Positions 55,234-64,000 of a DNA stretch of 64,000 bases are shown here, piece after piece (position 1 is the stretch's first letter; every line of letters begins with the position of its first letter). The position numbers and the translations under genes are program-made. Source of the DNA: Nephrocerus scutellatus (Eukaryota > Arthropoda > Insecta > Diptera > Pipunculidae); contig OX352763.1 in NCBI GenBank assembly GCA_947095585.1, positions 61,723,016-61,787,015 on the forward strand. The letters run 5' to 3'. The notes under the pieces were generated by a model. The model was not told where the DNA came from. It ran no database searches and worked only from the letters and a program-made list of their open reading frames with translations.

Positions 55234-56630
55234 ATGAATTTTCAAATCATCATTTTATCGACTATACTATGCTGTTATCCAAATACTAAAGCACAATTTC
55301 TTGAAATACACGATTTAAACAATAATAACGGATACATGACAATTAAAAAAGATGATATAAACATTATTCAAAATTTTAATAAAATTCTACATATAAAAAA
55401 CATAACGGAAATAGACAATACTATGGATCATTTAAATGAAAATATAAATCTTATACAAACCAAAATAGGTACAACTAACCCAATGTTTAATACACTAATA
55501 CATAACTTCAGACAGCTAAAACGAAAAATATCTAATCTTAAACCACTTCCAAAAGTAAAACGACCATTAATAAACATATTAGGTACAGGACTTAAATATA
55601 TAGCAAGTACAATGATTCCCAAGACGAAATCGAAATAAAATCTCAACTAAAAGCTCTTAAATCAAAATACAAAGAATTAATTTCGGAAAATAATAAATAA
55701 GTTTCATCCAATTTTAAAATATCTCAACAGATAGAAAATATAACTAATCATATTCAAAACCAACAAAAAATATTACACAATTTTTAAATTACTAAGACAT
55801 TACTAAGATAGAAAAAGAAATAAATTACATAGAACATATTTATTAAATTAATTATGACATCAATCTTTTCCGAAATCACATAGACGACATAGAACAAATT
55901 ATTCTAACAAGCAAACTCGGTATACTTGCAAAAATATTTTAACAGAACAGGAACTGAAACTAGCTAAAAATATCCAAGGACTTAAAGACACAAAAATAGC
56001 CGTTATATTTGAATATGAACTTATTGTAATAATTCTTTTAATACCCAAATTCTCAAACTCCTCATATTCCACCATTTTTATTGAACCCATGCTAAATAAA
56101 AACATTAAAGCTATGTCTATTTTTATAATAGACCAAAATAATAACATATATGATCAAAACGTAAAAGACAATTTGGAGATAAATCTAAATAAAATCAAAA
56201 ATAACTGTATTTCAAACATAATTAAATTCGAAAAAGCCTTTTGTCAAATGAAAACTTCACAGGAAATGAAATCAAGGAAATAACTCCAGGAATTGTATTA
56301 ACAAAAAACATTTCTAAAATCAATATTAAACATAACTGTAATCAATTAAAAATAGAATTATATGGAAGTAAGTAACTTAAATTCGAAAATTGTAATATAG
56401 AAATAAAAAATAAGACATCTATTAATTCATATTTTAAAATTAAAGATAACATTATCCTTCCATATTTTATATCAGAAGTAATAGAAAACAAGAGTATCGA
56501 AATAATCAAATTAGAAGATTTTCATATCGAAAAAAAAGAAAACAAAAGAAAACATATTGAAGAAATTACTATAAAAACTAAAGAACAAACCTATTTTCAT
56601 ACATCTTATATATCCATAATATATAAGTAA
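55234..56630 (+). pseudogene. env of errantivirus-like element, degenerate
   Basis: The first frame (55234-55638) starts with a hydrophobic signal-like segment FQIIILSTILCCYP and contains a basic cleavage-like site (KVKR) followed by a hydrophobic stretch, the layout of an errantivirus envelope precursor. It then breaks. Later frames, including 56089-56283, are fragments with multiple stops. No intact C-terminal membrane anchor was seen. The position between pol and the 3' LTR supports the assignment. Non-functional as written. Confidence 0.75.
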
Positions 56631-57039
56631 GTAAGTAATAGTCATGTTATCAATTTATAAATTTTTAAAATATAAGAAAATATCAATATGTAAAGCTACT
56701 ACTTCGTCGGAGCCTCAGGCTAGCGGTGGGGGTGTTAACATAAGGAATATCCCACTACAGGCACCCGTTATCATATAGAAATACTAAACAACTATATAAG
56801 ATATTCACATTATGTAATCACATAGAATAAGAACAATGTAAATGCGATCAGAAATACTGAATAACTATATAAGATATTCATAGTATATAATCACATAGAA
56901 TAAGAACAATGTAAATGCGATCCAACTTCATATCTTGTTTACCACTTTAACATTCAAGGCCAATCTTATCTCGCAATGCGAATTTTGTCAACATGTTTAC
57001 CACTTTCAAGTCAAGGTTAATATGATCAAAACACCAGAT

Positions 57040-58201
57040 TTTTTTTTTTTTTATAATGTACACACGCTAAAGGGGTTTGCACCCTTATAATGCTTAGCAC
57101 AGGGTGGACGTTAGGAAATTAGGGAGAGGAAAGGATGAGATGTCTATGCATGGACATGGTGGACCCATGAGCTCGAGTTGAGGCACGGGTATTACGGATG
57201 GGTTGGAGAATGGGCGGGATGCATCTGGATATTTCTTTTGAACACCGCTTCTGGAAAAAGCGATAAAACAGTGACAGGCAGGAAACATTCCTACGATGTT
57301 CAAGCGATTCGATTGTTTTCGCGATATGTACATCACCAATAAGTTTTAACGCGCGGTTCTGAACTCTGTCTAGTAGATGCAATGTGGTCTTGGGAGCACC
57401 TGCCCAGACAATGCAGTTGTATTCAAGTTTAGGGTGAATATACGCCTTGTAAATAGTAGCCAGATCTGAAGGAGTGAAGTACATCTTTCACCGTTTTAGG
57501 AAACATAAGCATCTCGCAGCATTTTTGGCGATGGCAAATATGTGGTCATTCCAACGAAGCTTGTTGTTGACACACATACCGAGAATTGAGAGTTTTCCAG
57601 TTTCTTTGATGCAAGATCAATTCATGGTTTTTTTGGGGTTTAAATTACGCTTGGACGACAGAAGACAGCATTGGGTTTTAGAAGCGTTAAATTCAACTCT
57701 ATTATGTAGGCCCCACCTTGTTATGCTGTCAAGGTCAGAATTTAACGTGCTTAACATACGTTGTTGTTCAAGTTCCACTTGTGCCGAAGAGGGGCGCGCA
57801 GAAAGCGAGAAGTTATATGAAAAGCTAAGAGAACTGTCGTCAGCAAAGGAATGGATTGGATTAGAGGTGGTGGATAGGAGATCATTAATGAAAATCAGAA
57901 AGAGTGTCGGAGATAAAACAGAGCCTTGAGAAACACCGGCGTTTATGCGGTGGACATTGGATTTGAATCCGTCCAATACGACCTGGATTGAACGGTCAGA
58001 AAGGTAGTTCATAGTCCAATCGAGCAGGGTTTTGTTTATTCCATAAGCAGTCATTTTCGACAAAAGAGCTTGATGCCAGACTCTGTCAAATGCCTTGGAA
58101 ATATCGAGTGCAACGACTTTACTTTCACCAAATTTGTGAATAGACTGGTTCCACTTTTCAGTGAGATAAGCCATCAGGTCACCTGTAGAGCGCTGCCTAC
58201 G
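57040..58201 (-). mobile_element. Jockey-like LINE, 5'-truncated, inside the 3' LTR
   Basis: A T run at 57040-57052 (poly-A on the minus strand) marks the 3' end, and agat repeats at 57036-57039 and 58202-58205. The 3' UTR matches J1 (35169). It contains the reverse transcriptase C-terminal two thirds. The target duplication is short or degenerate. Confidence 0.85.
57119..58174 (-). pseudogene. Jockey-like LINE reverse transcriptase
   Basis: 58174-57617 carries VVALDISKAFDRVWHQALL, INAGVSQGSVLSPTLFLIF and SFADDSSLSFS, the LINE palm with FADD. After a stop near 57616 the frame goes on and 57484-57119 carries YIHPKLEYNCIVWAGAP and LLDRVQNRALKLIG, the thumb and C-terminal region seen also in J1. 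Only a couple of stops separate the blocks. The N-terminal reverse transcriptase and endonuclease are lost by truncation. Confidence 0.87.
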
Positions 58202-58588
58202 AGATGGTCAATTACGATGAATATATTCAATACGCTTTTAGATAACAACATTCAAGTTCTGACACGTACGCATCCTTATCTCAAAGCGGATCTAAATCGA
58301 AAACATGTTTTGATCTTCATTTCAAGGACAGTCAAGTCCAATGCAAAACAAAACAAACAAAAACAACAAGGCAGAATAAGTATATAGAATTAAGTATAAA
58401 AGCAGAAGCATTCAGACTTCACTGTTCATTCAGTCATTCACTATTGTACACTTACTATTGATCATTTACTGTTGATCATTTTCTATTTGTTAAAGATTAT
58501 TCTTGGAAAATTCTACTTACCACTTATAAATTATTGAATTAAAATAAAGTCTTTTTTAAAATACCAATAATTTTGTGTGAAACATAAT

Positions 58589-59217
58589 TCATAGCCCCAG
58601 AAAACTTCGCAGCTCATGTAAACTCTTTGGTACCGGCCATTCGTTAACAGCTTCCAACTTGTTGGGATCCTTGCGTACTCTTTGACTGGATACAATGTGG
58701 CCCAAATAATTCACTTCATTTTTGAAAAGGCTACATTTCGGCGGACTCAACTTTAATCCTGCTAATTTTATGGTTTCCAGAACTTGCCGAAGATTATTCA
58801 CGTGCTCATTAAATGTGCGATCAAAAACAATGATGTCATCCAAATAGACCAGACATGTCTTCCAGCTAAGGCCTCGCAAAATATCCAATTCAAATTCATA
58901 TCCAATGTATTGAAGATTCTGGCTCCGGATAAGGTGTCCAATGTGTCATCTATACGCAGTAATGGATAACATCGTTCAGTTTCCGATAGTCCACACAAAA
59001 TCTCGTTGAACCCTCTTTCTTTTGGAGGCTTTTAGACTTTTCTATGATTCCATCCAGTTCCGTTTTCTTAACGTTTCTACTTCTTGTTGATTAGCAAGTG
59101 CTAATCGTCTTGGCGCGTGTCGAATTCGAGTCGCATTTCCTGTATCGATTCGATGTCGCACTATATTGGTTTTACCCATGTCGTTGTCGCTGACAGCAAA
59201 AACGTCTGCAAATTGCT
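58589..59217 (-). pseudogene. Reverse transcriptase of gypsy A (internal deletion)
   Basis: 58998-58798 holds the approach ARIFNTLDMN, then a jump that deletes the central palm. 58888-58589 holds [30 protein letters not shown] and VNYLGHIVSSQRV, ending LHELRSFLGL exactly at the provirus junction. The frame continues at 48339 after removal of the insertion. The upstream fingers (59000-59217) are only weakly readable. Confidence 0.82.
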
Positions 59218-61340
59218 CTAGCGCCTTTTCTGCTGCTTGGGCTGGAGTTTCAATAGAGTTCTTTCACATAGCAATCCGTTCTTATTGAAATTGGTTGGCT
59301 CCACTATTCCTACTCTACTGTCCCCAAGATCACAGTTCACCTTGCCATATATGATTTTCTCGCACATAGGTGGTATCTCCACTTTTTCTTCAGTAATGAC
59401 TCTTAGCCCACCACTCTGGTTGTCGTTTATTTGCAGGGGTACTTCCACATTACGCCATTTTAACACGTGGTTCTTTAGATATGCGTTCTTCTGTAATGCT
59501 GGCAACAATAAACCGATGAGAAAACAATATTCCCCCAAAAGTTACACTACAGTAGCGCTCTAGCGGATTCACCTGTCGCTGTACTCAAATTACAGCGAAC
59601 TACTATTTCCACTTGACCTTTGGACACCACTTTGGGATTAACAACTGATCTCCTCCTGTATCCAAGGTAAACGTACATGGTTTTCCTTCTAACACACCAC
59701 TAACAACCAAGCTGTTGCTGTCCTTTCCAAGTTTGGCAATGTTCACTGTGACCTTGGGGTTCTCTCACCTCTTCACCAGCTTACGCCCCGTAAAGCTGGT
59801 GTAACTTAGTTTTCCTGTTCTGCAGCTACGACGTAAGCTGGCTGGTGCACCTCATTCATCTGGATGCGCCTATCTGCCGTAAAGGCCTCTTAACACGATT
59901 CACGGGCTGTACTGTAGTTTAGATTGGTCTTGGTTCTTTGCAGTCACGGATAAAATATCCAGGTTTCTGCCATCTAAAACATTTTGGACGGGAACTAGCT
60001 GTTGGATTTTCGTCGTTCTGAAGGCTTCCAGTCTTTGTTTTTCTTATTTCCTCTTTAATAAGGGCTTTTATTTGTTTAATGTCCTCTGTTTCCATCTTGC
60101 GCAATCTAACCAACTCAGTAGACAAACTGGCTCTAGCTGCTTCGTATTCCAAAGCCGATGCCAACACTTCATTCGTCAACTTTCCTCTGGCTGTTGTCCT
60201 GAAATGAAGCTTCAACTGTTCATCTCGAAGAGCATTGATGAACGCATCCACTGTCAAGCCGTCCAAGATACCAGCCGGAATCCCACAATAGGCTTGTCGT
60301 GCTAACTTGGTTATTTCCCGTTCTAATTCTTGAAGTCGTTCTCCTCGCTGTTGTTTCTTTATCTGGAGCTGTATTTTGCTTAGCTCCTGTGTGTGAGACT
60401 GTCCATAACACAAGTCCAACTCTTTCAATATTCTTCCGGAACTCATCTCAGCATTTTGAATCATTTGCAATACGTCTGCTGCCTTGCCCCTCAACGCTAG
60501 ATTCAGAGAACTTAGCTCTCCTTCTGCACCCCATCCATTGTGTTGTACAGCAGTTGTGAGCTGGACTTTAAATTTTCAAAAGCTGCGTCGCCATCGAACG
60601 CCATCGGGTCTCGAACTCTTTAATTTTTCCTTCCAGACCACTCACCTTTCCTGCCATATTCGTTTCGAGCGATTTCACTTCCTCTTGAAATGTTGCTTGA
60701 ATTTCATTTATTTCACCTATAAATGATGCCAGCTTCTGATTTTGTTTATCAAATTTGGAGTTTGGAGCTCTTGACTTTGCTGATAAATTTCCTTCTTTAG
60801 GCGCTGTGTTTGCTGACTAAATTCCTGCTTCACGTTCACGGCTTTGTTTCTGCGATTGTTGAATTTGCTGTTCAAACTTATCAGTCAATTTGAATTTAAC
60901 TGCTGATTTTACTGATCCAAATCTTTCTTCACCTTGTGGCTTTGCTGTTCCTATTTATCACTAATTTGGAAATTCAAATCTTTTCTTAACTCTTGACTCT
61001 GTTGCTGCAATTGTTAACTTTGCTGCTTCATTTGTTTACTTTGCTGCTTCATTTCTTTCTTTGCTGGTCATAATTGCTATTCATATGTTGCATTAGAACT
61101 TGCAACATCGCTTCCATGCTTGGCACACCACCCTTTTCTTCCGGAGTAGCCGTTTTTCGCTCCACTAACTCCGTTTGAATTGAGAACACTTCACCGGCTT
61201 GCTACTTTTCTCCTTTAAGGACTTGTTGCAATCGGAGAAATAACTCTTGCTTTTTTCCAGCGGTTCTAAGACCTCGCCTTCCAAGCTCTTCTTTAAGCTC
61301 CTAGGAACTACAGGATTTAATGTTCACTGCACTTTCCATT
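59218..61340 (-). pseudogene. gag-protease region of gypsy A
   Basis: Gag starts near 61340 and reads through glutamine-rich coiled-coil sequence with stops. A clean frame, 60494-59919, contains LQMIQNAEMSSGRILKELDL, GILDGLTVDAFINALRDEQL and ends CFRWQKPGYFIRDC, a zinc knuckle whose second cysteine is replaced. Protease follows near 59740-59640 (TFTLDTGG). The 59538-59218 frame is the linker to reverse transcriptase. It is duplicated almost exactly in B. Confidence 0.82.
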
Positions 61341-61525
61341 TTATTATTTACTGTTTATCGGTTTGTAAAATTTCACTTAATTTATTTACTGTCTCAAAAC
61401 TAGTAAAACCACCAATTAACTTACTGTTCAACGATTTGCTAAATTTACTGCCTCACAATTTGCAAAATTTTATTGTCTCTCAATTTACATGATTTGCAAA
61501 ATTTTAATGTCTCACGATTTGCAAA

Positions 61526-61543
61526 ATCCCACTTCTGACACCA
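61526..61543 (-). promoter_or_regulatory. Primer-binding site of gypsy A (tRNA-Leu type)
   Basis: On the minus strand TGGTGTCAGAAGTGGGAT starts 2 bases after the LTR end, as in insect gypsy elements primed by tRNA-Leu-like sequences. Confidence 0.7.
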
Positions 61544-61545
61544 AT

Positions 61546-62186
61546 TGTTACAAATTCAGGCTTTCGAGTTCGTAAAGGATTTTTCAAATAAAACATAACA
61601 AAACTTTATTAAATTACAAATAACAACTTTAATGAACTAACAATAAAATTAACACAAGTTCATAATTTATATTGGATATTACTTTTCACAGTACACAAAA
61701 AAACTTATTATACTAGTACTGTACAATAATTCTCTTAGGTAGTAGCTTAATCACTTTGCAAGAACTTTTACAACTTCACTGGTTAAATTCAAATTAACTA
61801 ATAATTTCTCTGCAGTGAACGCCACCTTTTATACTCATTGAAAAGATTCCAGAAACTTGCAATCTTATAGACAGAAATATCGAGAAAAGACCAGAAAATT
61901 GTAGTCTTTTTCCCTTATTTACAGCTAACGATACTTATATGGAATACATGTTCAATCATGTTATTTTACAATAACCGGGCAAAGCGCACAAACCGGTTTG
62001 ACAACATTTTCGATCAGTACATAATGATTAAAACTTGAAGGTTACATTTCAAATTTCAAATAATCTAGTCTTACAGCCTAAAAGTATGCTACATAAAAGT
62101 GCAAAAAAAAGTATGCAGTATTTACATTGCGATTTATTTTAGGATTTAAATTCTTTTATATGCGCTACTAAATATTTTTCGTAACG
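61546..62186 (-). repeat. LTR shared by gypsy A (5') and gypsy B (3')
   Basis: 641 bp, ends TGTTA(C) and CGTAACG. To its left lies the A leader; to its right the B integrase tail and an aaagggtgggg polypurine tract (minus strand). Confidence 0.85.
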
Positions 62187-64000
62187 TTACCCCACCCTTT
62201 ATTCTGTTCGTCCCGAACAGATTCAGCACTCCTTCTGTTGGTGTTGTTGTACCTTGTCAATCTGTCAATGTGATTAACTTTCATTTTACATCTGGGAATT
62301 TGTTGAATCCGATATACGACATCATTAATCCTCTTAATGATCTTATAAGGTCCTTCCCAACTTTGCTGTAGTTTTGGAGATTTACCTTTTCTTCTCTTGG
62401 GATTGTAAAGCCAGACCAAATCTCCTTCCTGAAATCCACCACAGTTTGCAAGCAGGTCATATCGCGTTTTCACCTTGCCTTATATGATTTTCATATTGCC
62501 ATATATGATTTTCTCGCACATAGGTGGTATCTCCACTTTTTCTTCAGTAATGACTCTTAGCCCACCACTCTGGTTGTCGTTTATTTGCAGGGGTACTTCC
62601 ACATTACGCCATTTTAACACGTGGTTCTTTAGATATGCGTTCTTCTGTAATGCTGGCAACAATAAACCGATGAGAAAACAATATTCCCCCAAAAGTTACA
62701 CTACAGTAGCGCTCTAGCGGATTCACCTGTCGCTGTACTCAAATTACAGCGAACTACTATTTCCACTTGACCTTTGGACACCACTTTGGGATTAACAACT
62801 GATCTCCTCCTGTATCCAAGGTAAACGTACATGGTTTTCCTTCTAACACACCACTAACAACCAAGCTGTTGCTGTCCTTTCCAAGTTTGGCAATGTTCAC
62901 TGTGACCTTGGGGTTCTCTCACCTCTTCACCAGCTTACGCCTCGTAAAGCTGGTGTAACTTAGTTTTCCTGTTCTGCAGCTACGACGTAAGCTGGCTGGT
63001 GCACCTCATTCATCTGGATGCGCCTATCTGCCGTAAAGGCCTCTTAACACGATTCACGGGCTGTACTGTAGTTTAGATTGGTCTTGGTTCTTTGCAGTCA
63101 CGGATAAAATATCCAGGTTTCTGCCATCTAAAACATTTTGGACGGGAACTAGCTGTTGGATTTTCGTCGTTCTGAAGGCTTCCAGTCTTTGTTTTTCTTA
63201 TTTCCTCTTTAATAAGGGCTTTTATTTGTTTAATGTCCTCTGTTTCCATCTTGCGCAATCTAACCAACTCAGTAGACAAACTGGCTCTAGCTGCTTCGTA
63301 TTCCAAAGCCGATGCCAACACTTCATTCGTCAACTTTCCTCTGGCTGTTGTCCTGAAATGAAGCTTCAACTGTTCATCTCGAAGAGCATTGATGAACGCA
63401 TCCACTGTCAAGCCGTCCAAGATACCAGCCGGAATCCCACAATAGGCTTGTCGTGCTAACTTGGTTATTTCCCGTTCTAATTCTTGAAGTCGTTCTCCTC
63501 GCTGTTGTTTCTTTATCTGGAGCTGTATTTTGCTTAGCTCCTGTGTGTGAGACTGTCCATAACACAAGTCCAACTCTTTCAATATTCTTCCGGAACTCAT
63601 CTCAGCATTTTGAATCATTTGCAATACGTCTGCTGCCTTGCCCCTCAACGCTAGATTCAGAGAACTTAGCTCTCCTTCTGCACCTCATCCATTGTGTTGT
63701 ACAGCAGTTGTGAGCTGGACTTTAAATTTTCAAAAGCTGCGTCGCCATCGAACGCCATCGGGTCTCGAACTCTTTAATTTTTCCTTCCAGACCACTCACC
63801 TTTCCTGCCATATTCGTTTCGAGCGATTTCACTTCATCTTGAAATGTTGCTTGAATTTCATTTATTTCACCTATAAATGATGCCAGCTTCTGATTTTGTT
63901 TATCAAATTTGGAGTTTGGAGCTCTTGACTTTGCTGATAAATTTCCTTCTTTAGGCGCTGTGTTTGCTGACTAAATTCCTGCTTCACGTTCACGGCTTTG
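62168..64000 (-). mobile_element. Gypsy B, internally deleted copy running off the right edge
   Basis: 62473-62168 is the integrase C-terminal end: FQEGDLVWLYNPKRRKGKSP, LQQSWEGPYKIIKRINDVVY. It is joined at about 62475-62495 directly to the protease-downstream linker, so reverse transcriptase, RNase H and most of integrase are gone. From 62492 onward it matches A at an offset of 3154 bp with only a few substitutions. Its 5' LTR is outside the window. Confidence 0.85.
63073..63648 (-). pseudogene. gag of gypsy B
   Basis: 191 codons identical to the A frame at 59919-60494, including the degenerate zinc knuckle. The upstream part has the same stops as A. The shared damage shows that A and B descend from one already broken copy by duplication. 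Confidence 0.85.

Larger units (their letters stand above)
48340..58589 (+). mobile_element. Errantivirus-like endogenous element (gag, pol, env relics)
   Basis: The element has a 608-bp 5' LTR, a primer-binding site, degenerate gag, pol and env, and a 3' LTR that is itself interrupted. A 6-bp duplication catagc (48334-48339 and 58590-58595) flanks it. Removing it with one copy restores the host gypsy A frame through the reverse transcriptase to RNase H junction. Gag-C-terminus and protease are deleted, pol has stops and env is frameshifted, so the copy is defective. Composition is far more AT-rich than the other gypsy elements. Confidence 0.9.
56733..58589 (+). repeat. 3' LTR of errantivirus-like element, interrupted
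   Basis: It begins tgttaacata after the purine-rich gcggtggggg. It contains a 73-bp tandem duplication (56777-56849 and 56850-56922) absent from the 5' LTR, and a LINE insertion at 57040-58201. The remainder aligns to the 5' LTR. Confidence 0.88.
46236..62186 (-). mobile_element. Ty3/gypsy element A (412/mdg1-like), minus strand, host of nested insertions
   Basis: From right to left: 5' LTR, leader with tRNA-Leu-type binding site, gag, protease, reverse transcriptase, RNase H, integrase, 3' LTR. It is interrupted at 48340-58589 by an errantivirus-like provirus that inserted inside the reverse transcriptase-RNase H connection. Deletions also remove part of the reverse transcriptase palm and the integrase C-terminal half. 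The 46236 LTR and the 61546 LTR are much more diverged than the A and B internal regions are from each other. Confidence 0.85.

Overview
This window looks like intergenic or intronic DNA from an arthropod, most likely an insect and plausibly a dipteran. It is AT-rich, has no bacterial gene layout, and carries P-element-like sequences, an env-bearing errantivirus-like element, Jockey-, I- and RTE-type LINEs, copia, mariner, Tc1 and Harbinger elements and a tRNA-derived SINE. The species cannot be named from the sequence. Almost everything is mobile DNA at different stages of decay. The one host gene I can support is two exons (12330-13082) of the mitochondrial small-subunit ribosomal protein mS38 (AURKAIP1 family); its next exon was not found.

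Layout. 1-1.0 kb: minus-strand P-like transposase copy, broken by a SINE (672-970). 1.35-9.83 kb: plus-strand P-like copy, split by a long LTR-type insertion (1523-3692) and by a near-complete Ty3/gypsy element (G1, 4944-9752) with matching target duplications. 10.1-12.3 kb: repeat family Z with a 15-bp minisatellite, then a foldback repeat. 12.3-13.1 kb: mS38. 13.3-16.2 kb: family X fragments, a hairpin and a TIR element. 16.5-24.4 kb: a minus-strand copia element with a 498-bp and a 3404-bp tandem duplication. 24.6-27.75 kb: a gypsy element (G2) lacking integrase. 28.4-28.9 kb: a 118-bp tandem repeat. 29.3-31.3 kb: a family Z copy split by a mariner element with an open transposase frame. 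31.4-35.1 kb: family X, a Harbinger derivative and another family Z copy. 35.2-40.3 kb: a Jockey-like LINE split by two TIR elements (Y1, Y2), with Y1 itself split by an I-type LINE. 40.6-46.2 kb: families Z and X, an RTE endonuclease fragment, a degenerate plus-strand gypsy (C) and an inverted SINE. 46.2-64 kb: a minus-strand gypsy (A) interrupted by an errantivirus-like provirus (48340-58589), which holds a Tc1-like element in pol and a Jockey LINE in its 3' LTR. Gypsy A shares an LTR with a second, internally deleted copy (B) running off the right edge.

The mobile elements do not work as a pathway; what they give is a relative history. Several insertions are confirmed because excising the inserted DNA plus one target-site copy restores the host element's reading frame or sequence. 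No bacterial-type operon, CRISPR array or rRNA was seen, and no functional tRNA gene. The best candidates for something undescribed are the Y elements (TIRs with a flanking CAG repeat in both copies), the SINE family, and the minisatellite-bearing family Z.
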